Assembly (NCBI GenBank): GCA_021736785.1
Contig: JAIPFF010000009.1
Span: forward strand, 1-64,000
DNA from: Thiohalocapsa sp.
GTDB lineage: Bacteria; Pseudomonadota; Gammaproteobacteria; Chromatiales; Chromatiaceae
Direction of reading: 5' to 3'
Length of the DNA stretch: 64,000 bases
The position numbers and the translations under genes are program-made. Each line of letters starts with the position of its first letter. The stretch's first letter is position 1. Positions 20,338 to 29,212 of the stretch are shown here, piece by piece. The notes below the pieces were generated by a model. The model made no database searches. It was not told the DNA's origin and saw only the letters and a program-made list of their open reading frames with translations.

Positions 20338-20922
20338 ATGGGCGTGTCTGAGCGAGAAATCGACCAGGCCCTCGTCGAGCGTGCTCAAAGCGGGGATCGA
20401 CGGGCGTTCGACCTGCTGGTGCTGAAATATCAGCAGAAGGTCGCCAATCTCGTGTCCCGTTATATCCGCGACAGTTCGGAGGTGCTCGACGTTACCCAGG
20501 ATGCCTTTCTGAAGGCCTACCGCGCCCTTCCGGGATTTCGCGGAGAGAGCGCGTTCTACACCTGGATCTATCGCATCGCCATCAATACCGTAAAGAACCA
20601 CCTGGTCGCGCAGGGCCGCAGGCCGCCGGGCGACGACGTCGAGGCGGAGGTGGCGGAGCAGATGGATGCGGGAGGGCGCTTGCGCGAGACGTCGACGCCC
20701 GAGCGCGAACTGCTCAGCGACGAGATTGCGGATACGGTGCAGGCGGCGCTCGACGATCTTCCGCAGGATTTGCGGACGGCCATCGTTCTGCGCGAATTCG
20801 AGGGCATGAGCTATGACGAGATCGCATCTGCGATGGAATGCCCCATCGGCACCGTGCGCTCGCGTATCTTCCGCGCCCGCGAGGCCATCGACAAACGCCT
20901 GCGTCCCTTGCTCAACCCCTAG
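20338..20922 (+). CDS. rpoE: RNA polymerase sigma-E factor (RpoE/AlgU)
   Basis: A 194-residue group 4 (ECF) sigma factor. Region 2 is visible in FDLLVLKYQQKVANLVSRYI and DVTQDAFLKAYRALPGFRGE; region 4 in LPQDLRTAIVLREFEGMSYD and IGTVRSRIFRAREAI. It directs transcription of envelope-stress genes when released from RseA. The N-terminus offers GTG 20335, ATG 20338 and GTG 20344; ATG 20338 was taken. It heads rpoE-rseA-rseB-rseC-mucD, equivalent to algU-mucABCD. Confidence 0.97.
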   Translation: MGVSEREIDQALVERAQSGDRRAFDLLVLKYQQKVANLVSRYIRDSSEVLDVTQDAFLKAYRALPGFRGESAFYTWIYRIAINTVKNHLVAQGRRPPGDDVEAEVAEQMDAGGRLRETSTPERELLSDEIADTVQAALDDLPQDLRTAIVLREFEGMSYDEIASAMECPIGTVRSRIFRAREAIDKRLRPLLNP

Positions 20923-20942
20923 ACTCGATTCGAGACAGGCCC

Positions 20943-21542
20943 ATGAATAAGGATCCGCGAGAAACGCTGTCCACCCTGATGGACGGTGAGTGCACGCCGC
21001 CGCAAATCCGCGACGCCTTGCCCGACTTGCTCGAGCACGCCGAGCTGCGGGCCCGCTGGGAAAGTTATCATTTGATCGGGCAGGCCATTCGCGGCGAGCC
21101 GCTTCGCGGCGGCGCACGCGCGATCGCCGACGGGCTGCAAGCCCGGCTCGCCGAAGCCGGTGCTTCGCCGCCGCCTGCGAACGTCCGAGCGCTGCCCGGC
21201 CGCGGCGCCCGCGCGCGGCTTAGCCGTGTTCCCCACGCGCGCTTGCTGCCGCCGGTGGCAACGGCGTTGGCCGCCTCGCTGGCGCTGCTTGCGGTCTTCG
21301 TCCTCCCGCTCGACCCGGCCGACGAAGATCGGCAGCTAGCCGAGCGCGCCGGGCCGATGGCGATACCGGCCCCCGCCCTGGTCGCCGATACGCCGGGCGA
21401 GTCACGCTGGCAGAACACCGATCCGGTGTTACGGGCAAAGCTCGACCACATGCTCGTCAGTCATCACGAGCGGGTGCCCGCGCCGCGGATGCCGGGCTAC
21501 GTCTCGTACGCATCCGTCGTTGGCCATGAAGCGCGCCGCTAA
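20943..21542 (+). CDS. rseA: Anti-sigma-E factor RseA/MucA
   Basis: A 199-residue single-pass inner-membrane anti-sigma factor. The N-terminal cytoplasmic RseA domain reads ETLSTLMDGECTPPQIRDAL and LRARWESYHLIGQAIRGE. A membrane segment follows at about residues 100-120 (LPPVATALAASLALLAVFVL), then a periplasmic tail. The tail would be cut by a DegS-type protease under stress. The start is ATG 20943, 20 bases after rpoE stops; earlier in-frame codons lie inside rpoE. Its end overlaps rseB by 17 bases. Confidence 0.93.
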   Translation: MNKDPRETLSTLMDGECTPPQIRDALPDLLEHAELRARWESYHLIGQAIRGEPLRGGARAIADGLQARLAEAGASPPPANVRALPGRGARARLSRVPHARLLPPVATALAASLALLAVFVLPLDPADEDRQLAERAGPMAIPAPALVADTPGESRWQNTDPVLRAKLDHMLVSHHERVPAPRMPGYVSYASVVGHEARR

Positions 21543-22536
21543 CATGCATGCTGCGCTGGCGGCCGGAGCCGCCGTCTTTTTGGCGCTGGCCGGCACATGG
21601 TCCGCGGCGGCTCCCGCCCGGTCCGAAGCCTCTCGGGAATCCTCGCCGGAGCGCTTGTTGTCGCGGATGACGCAGGCGCAGAGTCAGCTGGAGTACGAGG
21701 GAACGCTGGTCTATCTGCACGGTCGTCAGCTGTCGACGCTGCGCATTGCCCACCGCATCGACGATGGACAGTGGCGCGAAAGTCTGCTGGCGCTCACCGG
21801 CCCCGTGCGCGCCGTGGCGCGCAGCGACCGCGGCGTGACTTGCATGCTGCCGGACTCCCGCACGATCTCCCTGCCGAGCGCCGACGGCGGCAGCACACTG
21901 CTGCCTTCGGGGCCGTTCGACTTCGATCGCATTCGCAGTCATTACTTGCTGCGCTCGCTCGGACAGTCGAGAGTTGCCGGCCGCGACACCGATGTCGTCG
22001 GAATCGTGCCGCTGGACAACTACCGCTACGGCTATCGTTTTTTCATCGACCAATCTACGGGCTTGGCGCTGAAGATCGATCTCATGGACAATGCGTCCGA
22101 TCCCATCGAGCAAGTCATGTTCACCGACGTCTCCATCGAACGGGACAACGTCGAGCAAGTGCCGATCCACTCGCCGGCGGCCGGTGCGCATGCACCGCGG
22201 GCGACCCAATCCGCCGGCACGGCGAGTGATTCGTCGGCACACGGGGATTGGCGTCTGACGGCTTTGCCGCCGGGGTTCCGTGTCGTCATGCACGGCGCCG
22301 GGCCCGACCCGTCGGCTGACGGCGGGACACGCCACATCGTCGTCAGCGACGGGCTCGCTTCGCTGTCGGTCTATATCGAGCCGGCGGGGCAGGATGGGCT
22401 GAACGGCGCCACGCGTATGGGCGCCACTACCGCGGTGGGCCGCAAGATCGCCGGTCGTCAAGTCACGGTGGTCGGCGAGGTTCCGGAATCCACGGCGCTG
22501 ATGATCCTCGACGGCCTGCAGCCGTCGGCGGACTGA
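21526..22536 (+). CDS. rseB: Sigma-E regulatory protein RseB/MucB
   Basis: A 336-residue periplasmic protein with an N-terminal signal peptide (MKRAANMHAALAAGAAVFLA...). The MucB/RseB lipoprotein-sensing domain is visible in LLSRMTQAQSQLEYEGTLVY and LDNYRYGYRFFIDQSTGLAL; the smaller C-terminal domain contains DWRLTALPPGFRVV and LSVYIEP. It binds the periplasmic part of RseA and shields it from proteolysis until mislocalised lipoproteins or LPS displace it. ATG 21526 was chosen; it overlaps the rseA end, indicating coupled translation. Confidence 0.93.
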   Translation: MKRAANMHAALAAGAAVFLALAGTWSAAAPARSEASRESSPERLLSRMTQAQSQLEYEGTLVYLHGRQLSTLRIAHRIDDGQWRESLLALTGPVRAVARSDRGVTCMLPDSRTISLPSADGGSTLLPSGPFDFDRIRSHYLLRSLGQSRVAGRDTDVVGIVPLDNYRYGYRFFIDQSTGLALKIDLMDNASDPIEQVMFTDVSIERDNVEQVPIHSPAAGAHAPRATQSAGTASDSSAHGDWRLTALPPGFRVVMHGAGPDPSADGGTRHIVVSDGLASLSVYIEPAGQDGLNGATRMGATTAVGRKIAGRQVTVVGEVPESTALMILDGLQPSAD

Positions 22537-22594
22537 TGCGGCGGTGTCGTAGGCATCACGGGTAAAGTCCGCATAGCAGAACGAGGATGCTGCA

Positions 22595-23074
22595 TTGATC
22601 GAGCAACAGGCGATCGTGATCGCATGTCGCAACGACGTCGCCGACGTCGAGGCCGTGCGTGCGAGCAGCTGCGGCGCCTGCAGCGTGAACGGTGCCTGCG
22701 GTACGTCGCTGCTCGATCGGGTGCTCGGGCGCAGGCCGCTGCGGCTGAGCGTGCCCAACGGGATCGGTGCGCGCGTCGGCGACCGCGTGATCATCGGTGT
22801 GCCCGAGGCCGCGCTGCTGCGCGCCGCGGTCGCGGCCTATCTGGTGCCTCTGCTCGGCTTGATCGCCGGCGCGATCGCCGGCCAGGAGGTCGGTATGCTG
22901 CTCGGCGGCGAAGGGGCCGCGGCCGCCGCCAGCTTGCTCGGCGGTATTGGCGGATTCGCCGCGGCCTTGCAGTGGGTCCGAGGTCATTCGCACAAGTTGG
23001 CGGAGGATCCGCAGTACCGTGCGGTCCTGCTGCGCCGCGAGACGGCAATCCCGGTGAGCGTCGAATTGAAATAG
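22595..23074 (+). CDS. rseC: RseC/MucC-family sigma-E regulator
   Basis: A 159-residue RseC/MucC protein. The N-terminal cytoplasmic part contains the cysteine cluster SSCGACSVNGACGTSLLDR, typical of the family and able to bind metal or an iron-sulfur cluster. Two membrane helices follow (about 75-95 LRAAVAAYLVPLLGLIAGAI and 100-125). The start is a TTG at 22595 with GAGGA seven bases upstream, giving MIEQQAIVIA. The protein modulates sigma-E signalling and electron transfer to SoxR in enterics; its role here is by family. Confidence 0.9.
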   Translation: MIEQQAIVIACRNDVADVEAVRASSCGACSVNGACGTSLLDRVLGRRPLRLSVPNGIGARVGDRVIIGVPEAALLRAAVAAYLVPLLGLIAGAIAGQEVGMLLGGEGAAAAASLLGGIGGFAAALQWVRGHSHKLAEDPQYRAVLLRRETAIPVSVELK

Positions 23075-23353
23075 CGACCGCCGCCCGACGCGTTGCCGCG
23101 CTCGCGGTCCATGCCTGCCGGGCTTGACCCGCAAGTCGACTGTCTTTGTTGTCCCGAGCGCCGAGCCGGCCCTTCCCGCTGCCCGACTACAGCCGATCGG
23201 CTGTTTGTCCCGGCGACTCCGCCGGCGTCTGCGATCGATCGTTCGGCACGGACGCGGCCGGCTCTGCTATGGTGGAGTGGTCGGCTGCGCTACCGGCTTC
23301 GTGCCCGTACCCTAGCTCAACAGAATTACCGCGATATCGCTGCCTAATCATCC

Positions 23354-24805
23354 ATGTATCTCCCGATCGTCTTGCCGCTCGCCATCACTCTGCTGTTCGC
23401 GGCCCCGCAGCTCCCGGCGCAGCCCGGTGAAGATGAGGCCGCCGACGGCGACGCTCTCGTCGTTCAAGGTCTGCCCGACTTCACCGCACTGGTGGAGCGC
23501 TACGGGCCCTCCGTGGTCAATATCAGCACTAAACAGAGCGCGGCCTTCGGTCCGCAGGATTTCAGCGGCGAGGAAGGGCTGCCGGAAGACAGCCCGCTCT
23601 ACGATTTCTTTCGCCGCTTCTTCGGAGAGGACGGACCTCTGCCTGAAGATCGGGATCCCGGGCGCTCGCTCGGCTCCGGCTTTCTGGTCTCGAACGACGG
23701 CTATGTGCTGACCAACGCCCACGTCGTCGAGGCCGCCGACGAGATCATCGTGCGCACCAGCGACCGCCGCGAATTCGTCGCCAATGTCATCGGCGCCGAC
23801 GAGCGCAGCGACATCGCCTTGCTGAAGATCGACGGGACGGGTCTGCCATCCGTGCGCGTTGGCTCGGCCGCCGATCTGAAAGTGGGCGAATGGGTGCTTG
23901 CGATCGGCTCGCCGTTCGGTTTCGAGCATTCCGCGACTGCCGGCATCGTCAGCGCGAAGGGGCGCAATCTGCCCACCGAGAACTACGTGCCCTTTATCCA
24001 GACCGATGTCGCGATCAATCCCGGCAACTCGGGCGGGCCGCTGTTCAATCTGAAAGGCGAGGTCATCGGCGTCAATTCCCAGATCTACAGCCGCACCGGC
24101 GGCTTCATGGGCGTCTCCTTCGCCATTCCGATCGACGTTGCGATGGACGTCGTCGACCAGCTGAAGGACAAGGGCCGCGTCAGCCGTGGCTGGCTCGGGG
24201 TGCTGATCCAGGACGTGACGCGGGAACTGGCGGAGACTTTCGACATGGCCCATCCGCGCGGTGCCTTGGTCGCCCAAGTGCTGCCCGGCAGCCCCGCCGA
24301 GGAGGCAGGTATTAGCCCCGGCGACATCATCCTGCGCTTCAACGGCAAAGAGGTCGCCACGTCGAGCAATCTGCCGCCGCTGGTCGGTGTCGCGAAGGTG
24401 GGCTCCGAGGCCAAAGTCCAAATCCTGCGCAACGGCGAGGTGGTGGACCTGGACGTGATGCTCGCCGAGTTGCCGGACGAAGAAGGCATGATCATCTCGC
24501 CCGAGACGATGGACGCGCCCGCGGCCAACCGGTTGGGCTTGGTCTTGCAGGACTTGACCGCGGAGCAGCGCGAGCAGTTCGGCGTCGCCGCCGGCGTGCT
24601 GGTGGAGAGCGTCGAAGAGGGGCCGGCGCAGACCAGCGGATTGCGTGCCGGCGACATCATCGTGCAGTTCGACGGCAAGCCTGTGGCGGATCTCAAGACC
24701 TTCCGATCGCTGCTCGACGAGGTCGAGGGCGGGCAGTCCATCGCGGTGCTGGTGCGCCGGGGTGACGGCCAGATGTTCTACCCGATCCGCGTGCCGAAGG
24801 ACTGA
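23354..24805 (+). CDS. mucD: Periplasmic serine protease DegP/MucD (HtrA family)
   Basis: A 483-residue HtrA protease with a signal peptide (MYLPIVLPLAITLLFAAPQL). The trypsin-like domain has the complete triad: His in TNAHVVEA, Asp in RSDIALLKI, Ser in NPGNSGGPLFN. Two PDZ domains follow (about 270-360, SRGWLGVLIQDV, and 385-480, LGLVLQDL). It degrades or refolds damaged envelope proteins. The Q-loop region is short, as in MucD/DegQ rather than E. coli DegP. The gap from rseC is 279 bases, so it may have its own promoter. Confidence 0.96.
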   Translation: MYLPIVLPLAITLLFAAPQLPAQPGEDEAADGDALVVQGLPDFTALVERYGPSVVNISTKQSAAFGPQDFSGEEGLPEDSPLYDFFRRFFGEDGPLPEDRDPGRSLGSGFLVSNDGYVLTNAHVVEAADEIIVRTSDRREFVANVIGADERSDIALLKIDGTGLPSVRVGSAADLKVGEWVLAIGSPFGFEHSATAGIVSAKGRNLPTENYVPFIQTDVAINPGNSGGPLFNLKGEVIGVNSQIYSRTGGFMGVSFAIPIDVAMDVVDQLKDKGRVSRGWLGVLIQDVTRELAETFDMAHPRGALVAQVLPGSPAEEAGISPGDIILRFNGKEVATSSNLPPLVGVAKVGSEAKVQILRNGEVVDLDVMLAELPDEEGMIISPETMDAPAANRLGLVLQDLTAEQREQFGVAAGVLVESVEEGPAQTSGLRAGDIIVQFDGKPVADLKTFRSLLDEVEGGQSIAVLVRRGDGQMFYPIRVPKD

Positions 24806-25124
24806 CCCGATTCGATTGCCGGGCGGCGCGGTGCCGTACGATCGCGATCACCCGTCGCCATCGCAATCCACCGGGCACCGGCGCAGGCCGCCGGTGCGCT
24901 CGGAATTCCCGGGCAATCGGGCCGTTGACGCACTCTTGCAGGCCGGATTCTTGCGGGGCTTTCGGCCGCCGGCATTTGGCCGCGGCCGTTTGTAGCAGGT
25001 ACACGAGAGCCAAAGGCGTGGCGGCCATCCTTGGCCGGGTGCGCAGCCGACGCTCTTCCAACGCATCACAACTTCCACGCTGCCCTTTGCTTTGCTGCTG
25101 CGGCCTATGCCGAGCCGCCGGGCG
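24806..25124. other. Convergent gap between mucD and the 5'-nucleotidase gene
   Basis: These 319 bases separate two converging genes. I find no credible gene, no T-tailed hairpin and no obvious repeat. Confidence 0.5.
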
Positions 25125-27386
25125 CTACTCGCAGGCGCGGGGGAAGGCGGCGTCCGGAAGCAAGGTCGTGCCGTCGATATCCGTGAACAGCTGCGTGCTG
25201 TAGTTCTCGCAGGCCGGCGGTTCGACGATCCCTTGCAGATCTTGCTCGACATAGTCGATGAAGGCCTGTGCATAGTCGATAAAGGTATCGGTCACCCGCC
25301 CGGCATCGCTGACGTCGCCGAACGTGAACCAGCCATCGCGGCCTCCGGCGAGAAAGCTGTTGGTCACGGTTTTGACGACGTCGTCGTCGGCGAGGGGCAG
25401 CCAGGCATCGCTGCCGCGGCGGCGGATCTCGATGTTCGAGAAGCGCTCGCCGGCCGGCTGCCCGAGATCCACGTGCCAGCGCAGGTTGGCGGCGTAGGGA
25501 TAGGAGCCGGTGGAGCCGTCGTCGGTGTCGAGGAAGTTCGAGACGGACTCCTCGAGCACCTGTTTGATCTCGGCGCCTGTCAGCTCGAGGTTGACCAGCG
25601 TGTTGGCGAAGGGCAGCAGCGTAAAGGCGTCATTAATCGTGATGTCGCCGGCGGGAATATCGACGCGCACGCCGCCGGCGTTCTGCAGCGCGATATCGGC
25701 CTCGAAGCTGCGTGCAAGAAACGCCTGCGTCACGAGTTGCTGGATATCGCCGCCGTTGGCCTGCGTGGCCTTGGGGTCACAGATGGCGCTGCGGCCTTGA
25801 CCGGGAATACGCTCCAGACAGAGGTCCTCGCCGACGACGCCGATCACTGTCGTCTTGAGTACGTCCACTTCTTCGGCAAAGACGTCGAGCATCGACTGGC
25901 TGACCGAATCCGGCGCGACAATGGACAGCTCCGGTGTCGCGGCGATGAGATCCAGCACGGCTTGGCGCTCGTCGCCGACGAGCTCGGCATCTTCGCGCGC
26001 GAACGTGTCGCCGAGCAGCAGGTGCGGCGTGCCGCCGCAGCCGACGATCTCGCCGGCATCGTTGAACGCCGCGTTCAGCTCGCCGACGACCTCGGCGAAC
26101 TGCCAAGCCTGTACCACGCAGACCTGCCGGCCTTCGGCATCTTCGGCGACGGTGGGATAGGGGCCCCGGGGATTGAGACCGAACGCGGCAAAGCCGTCTC
26201 CGAGCAAGCTATGCGAGTCGCCGCCGACAATGACGTCGACGCCGCGCAGCTTCGACGCCAGCTCCAGATCGTTTTCGTACTGGAAGTGGGTCAACAGCAC
26301 GATCTTGTCCACGCCGCGGCCGGTCAACTCGTCGATGAAGTGCTGCGCCGTCTGCGCCTCGTCGAGAAAGCGCGTGGATGCAAGCGGGCTCGACGAGTTG
26401 CGCGTCTTGCCCGAGATGTTGATACCGATGATACCGATCTGCTCGCCGCCGACCTCTTTGATCACATAGGGTCGGAGCAGGCCGGAGCGTCCATCCGGGC
26501 GTAGCGGGGTTGCCGGTGCGGGCTCGACATTGGCGGCCAAGATCGCCGTGCGGCACAGCTCCGGGTTGCCATTCAGAAAACCGATGAAGCGCGCGAGCCC
26601 GGCGTCGCCGTCGTCGAACTCGTGATTGCCGACCGCCAAGGCGTCGAAGCAGACTTGGTTCATGAGCCGGGCGTCGGCCTCGCCGAAGAAGAGCGAATAG
26701 TAGATCGTGCCGGTGATCGCGTCGCCGGCGTGCAGCTTCAGCACGTTGTCGAGGCCCGCCTCGAGCTCGTCGATCTTGGCGACGACGCGCGGGAACCCGC
26801 CGGTCTCCACATCCGTTTCGACGCCGTCGAATTCCAGCGACGCGCCGGTGTTCGGCTCGACGTGGGAGTGGTGATCGTTGATGTGCAGGATGTTGAGCTC
26901 GAACCGGGGCTCGTCGTCTTGGATCACGACGCTGACCAGCCGCGTTCCGAGCCGGGCATCCTTGGCATTGAGCAGATAGAAATGGGCCCGCTCGTTGCGT
27001 TCGGGGATATCGTCATCGAGCAGCGGGATGCCGAGCTCGACAGCGGTTTCGCCGGCCGGGATGACCGCATAAATCAAGCGAGGGAATGGCTTGGACCGAA
27101 GAACCACTTCATCGATGGACAGCGTATCCAGTGACCGGGGGCTCGACGCCGTCGATAGCCCCAACAGGATCGCGACCTGAACCGGCTCGGACGCCGGTCG
27201 GTTCAGCGTCGCGGTGACGGTTATCTGCCCTGCGCCCTCCATCACCCGCGCGGGTACGCCGAGCGAGACGACGGGCTTCGCATCCATGGCGCCGGAGGCC
27301 GCATTCGGTATCGCGCCGAAGGCGAGCGCCGCCGAGAAGAGGAAAGCTGCCGGCGTGAGCCGTCGCAAGTGTCTGCTGTAGTCCAT
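25125..27386 (-). CDS. Secreted 5'-nucleotidase/phosphoesterase with N-terminal Calx-beta-like domain
   Basis: A 753-residue exported protein. The signal peptide spans about residues 1-38 (LTPAAFLFSAALAFG...). A Calx-beta-like domain (about 45-165) ends with the calcium-binding-like LLDDDIPERNERAHFYLL. The metallophosphatase domain begins at NILHINDHHSHVEPN and has HAGDAITGT, VGNHEFDDGD and VIVGGDSHSLL, which are the two-metal ligands; a C-terminal 5'-nucleotidase substrate domain contains ANTLVNLELTGAEIKQVLEE. Family members hydrolyse nucleotides or UDP-sugars in the periplasm or outside the cell. The ATG at 27384-27386 has GGGAGTGATC before it and is preferred to the longer frame. Confidence 0.9.
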   Translation of the reverse strand: MDYSRHLRRLTPAAFLFSAALAFGAIPNAASGAMDAKPVVSLGVPARVMEGAGQITVTATLNRPASEPVQVAILLGLSTASSPRSLDTLSIDEVVLRSKPFPRLIYAVIPAGETAVELGIPLLDDDIPERNERAHFYLLNAKDARLGTRLVSVVIQDDEPRFELNILHINDHHSHVEPNTGASLEFDGVETDVETGGFPRVVAKIDELEAGLDNVLKLHAGDAITGTIYYSLFFGEADARLMNQVCFDALAVGNHEFDDGDAGLARFIGFLNGNPELCRTAILAANVEPAPATPLRPDGRSGLLRPYVIKEVGGEQIGIIGINISGKTRNSSSPLASTRFLDEAQTAQHFIDELTGRGVDKIVLLTHFQYENDLELASKLRGVDVIVGGDSHSLLGDGFAAFGLNPRGPYPTVAEDAEGRQVCVVQAWQFAEVVGELNAAFNDAGEIVGCGGTPHLLLGDTFAREDAELVGDERQAVLDLIAATPELSIVAPDSVSQSMLDVFAEEVDVLKTTVIGVVGEDLCLERIPGQGRSAICDPKATQANGGDIQQLVTQAFLARSFEADIALQNAGGVRVDIPAGDITINDAFTLLPFANTLVNLELTGAEIKQVLEESVSNFLDTDDGSTGSYPYAANLRWHVDLGQPAGERFSNIEIRRRGSDAWLPLADDDVVKTVTNSFLAGGRDGWFTFGDVSDAGRVTDTFIDYAQAFIDYVEQDLQGIVEPPACENYSTQLFTDIDGTTLLPDAAFPRACE

Positions 27387-27750
27387 GATCACTCCCGTTA
27401 TTGTGCGAGGGTCGATGTGCCGCAAAGACGCGGCCGAGCCGGCGTCTGCGGCGTGCATAAGGTCGTGCCCGCTGCCGTGAATCGACGCGACCGCCGCTTA
27501 GGATCGACGCGGACGGTGACAGGCGTATTAAGATCCGCGGAAGTTCAGGTAACAAAGGCAGCCCCGACCGCGCCGTGGACGCTGACAGCCGGAGCACGCA
27601 GTGGAGCGATGCGGGAAATACACTCGAGCGCTGGACACGTTATGGCGTCTAGGACGGCGGCGGCGCTACGCGACATGACTTCGCAACCCGTTGCATGCAC
27701 TCGTGTGCCGCCTTACGCTTCCGGCAGATAACAGCTTCGGGAGACCGGGA
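27387..27750. other. Divergent intergenic region, 5'-nucleotidase / TIGR03032 gene
   Basis: These 364 bases must contain the promoters of two diverging genes. I see no gene, repeat or convincing operator. A Shine-Dalgarno for the minus-strand gene lies at its left edge and GGGAG for the plus-strand gene at its right. Confidence 0.5.
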
Positions 27751-28854
27751 ATGGGGGAAGCAGCGGACACGCAGAATGACGAGAAGGCGCCTCTGCGCAG
27801 CGTGCACACGAAGAGCTTCGCCCAATTGCTCGGGCAGGCGCGCTGCTCGCTGCTGGTGACGACTTATCAGGCCGGAAAGCTGATCACGGTTCGCGATAAC
27901 GACGGTGTAGTGAACACCCACTTTCGTTTGTTCGCCAAGCCGATGGGTTTGGCCGCGAACGCGAGCGGGTTCTCGATCGGCTGCGCACGCGAGGTCCATC
28001 GCTACGTCAACATGCCCGCGGTGAGCGCAAAATTGCAGCCGCCCGACAAGCACGACGCCTGCTTCCTGCCCCGCGCTACGCATATAACCGGCGATATCGA
28101 TATCCACGAGATGGATTGGGACAAGGACGGCGAGCTCTGGTGCGTGAACACCCGCTTCTCTTGCCTCAGCACCCTGGATGCCGGCAGCAGCTTTGTCCCG
28201 CGCTGGCGTCCGCGGTTTATCTCGGCGCTGTCGCCGGAAGACCGTTGTCACCTCAACGGTCTCGGCATGCGCAACGGCACGCCAAGCTACGTCACCGCGT
28301 TGGGATCGGCGGATACGCCGCAGGGCTGGCGGGAGAACAAGGCGAAGGGCGGGGTGCTGATCGATGTGGACAGCGGCGAGACGATCGCCTCGGCGTTGTC
28401 GATGCCCCATTCGCCGCGTTGGTACGACGACCGGCTCTGGGTGCTGGAATCGGGGCGGGGCAGCCTGGCCACCGTCGACCCCGCTACCGGCAAAGTAACG
28501 ACCGTGGCCACGCTCCCCGGCTTCACCCGCGGGCTGGATTTCCTCGGCCCTTATGCCTTTGTCGGGTTATCGCAGGTGCGCGAGTCCGCGGTATTCAGCG
28601 GCATCCCGATTACCGAGACCAAAGACCAGCGCAACTGCGGGGTCTGGGTGGTGGAGATCCGCTCCGGGCAGATCGTCGCGTTTCTGCGTTTCGAAGACGC
28701 GGTGCAGGAGATCTTCGCCGTCGGCGTCCTGCGCGGGTTGCGATTCCCCGAGATCCTGGAGCCCGACGACGCCTTGATCGCGACGTCTTATATGGTGCCC
28801 GACGAGGCCCTGAAGGACGTCGCGCCGCCGCGCCGAGCCGCGGACGGCGCCTGA
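27751..28854 (+). CDS. TIGR03032 family protein (DUF4915-like beta-propeller)
   Basis: A 367-residue cytosolic-looking protein matching the TIGR03032/DUF4915 group. Characteristic segments are VTTYQAGKLITVR, FAKPMGLA, ITGDIDIHEMDWDKDGELW, CHLNGLGMRNG, PHSPRWYDDRLWVLESGRG and LPGFTRGLDFLGPYAFVGLS, spaced like the blades of a propeller. Function is unknown; some homologues occur beside glycosyltransferases or tetratricopeptide proteins, which is not the case here. The start was placed at ATG 27751 behind GGGAGACCGGGA; the 20 residues upstream in frame do not resemble the family. Confidence 0.8.
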   Translation: MGEAADTQNDEKAPLRSVHTKSFAQLLGQARCSLLVTTYQAGKLITVRDNDGVVNTHFRLFAKPMGLAANASGFSIGCAREVHRYVNMPAVSAKLQPPDKHDACFLPRATHITGDIDIHEMDWDKDGELWCVNTRFSCLSTLDAGSSFVPRWRPRFISALSPEDRCHLNGLGMRNGTPSYVTALGSADTPQGWRENKAKGGVLIDVDSGETIASALSMPHSPRWYDDRLWVLESGRGSLATVDPATGKVTTVATLPGFTRGLDFLGPYAFVGLSQVRESAVFSGIPITETKDQRNCGVWVVEIRSGQIVAFLRFEDAVQEIFAVGVLRGLRFPEILEPDDALIATSYMVPDEALKDVAPPRRAADGA

Positions 28855-28885
28855 AACACCGCGCTTGCCGTCCATGGCCACCGAC

Positions 28886-29212
28886 TCAGGCTTGAAACTT
28901 CCCGAGCCGCGTGACTTCGATGTCGGAGACGAAGACGACGCCCATGTGCTTGTTGAAGAAGGGCGTCAGGCCCTCGAGGATGGGGTCGACCAGCTTTTCG
29001 GGAACTGCGGTGATGATCATGATCAGCACCGAGTCTTCGTTGAACAGCAGGTGCGCCTCGTGATGGCCGTGGGCGCCCTTGCCGGAGACATTGTGCAGCA
29101 CCGTGTAGCCGGTGACGCCGGCGCGGTTCAGCAGGTCGACGACGAATTCCTGGTACTCGCCCTCGACGACGATCTCCAGCTTCTTCATCGGCGCCCGGTT
29201 GAGCTCATTCAT
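28886..29212 (-). CDS. P-II-like regulator of the DAB operon
   Basis: A 108-residue P-II-like protein. MKKLEIVVEGEYQEFVVDLL is the ferredoxin-like first strand and helix; the T-loop position is short and glycine/histidine-rich (NVSGKGAHGHHEAHLLFNED) and lacks the uridylylation tyrosine of GlnB; IMIITAVPEKLVDPILEGL forms the second half. Similar P-II-like proteins stand beside bicarbonate transporters or carboxysome genes, and in Thiomonas (CPII) one binds adenine nucleotides and bicarbonate. The ATG overlaps the dabA stop (ATGA), so translation is coupled. It probably senses nucleotide or inorganic-carbon status and gates the DAB pump; that role is inference. Confidence 0.85.
   Translation of the reverse strand: MNELNRAPMKKLEIVVEGEYQEFVVDLLNRAGVTGYTVLHNVSGKGAHGHHEAHLLFNEDSVLIMIITAVPEKLVDPILEGLTPFFNKHMGVVFVSDIEVTRLGKFQA

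Noticed and set aside
23075..23353. Sigma-E promoter in front of mucD
   Set aside because: I looked for a GAACTT-type -35 with a spaced TC..A -10 and found no convincing pair.
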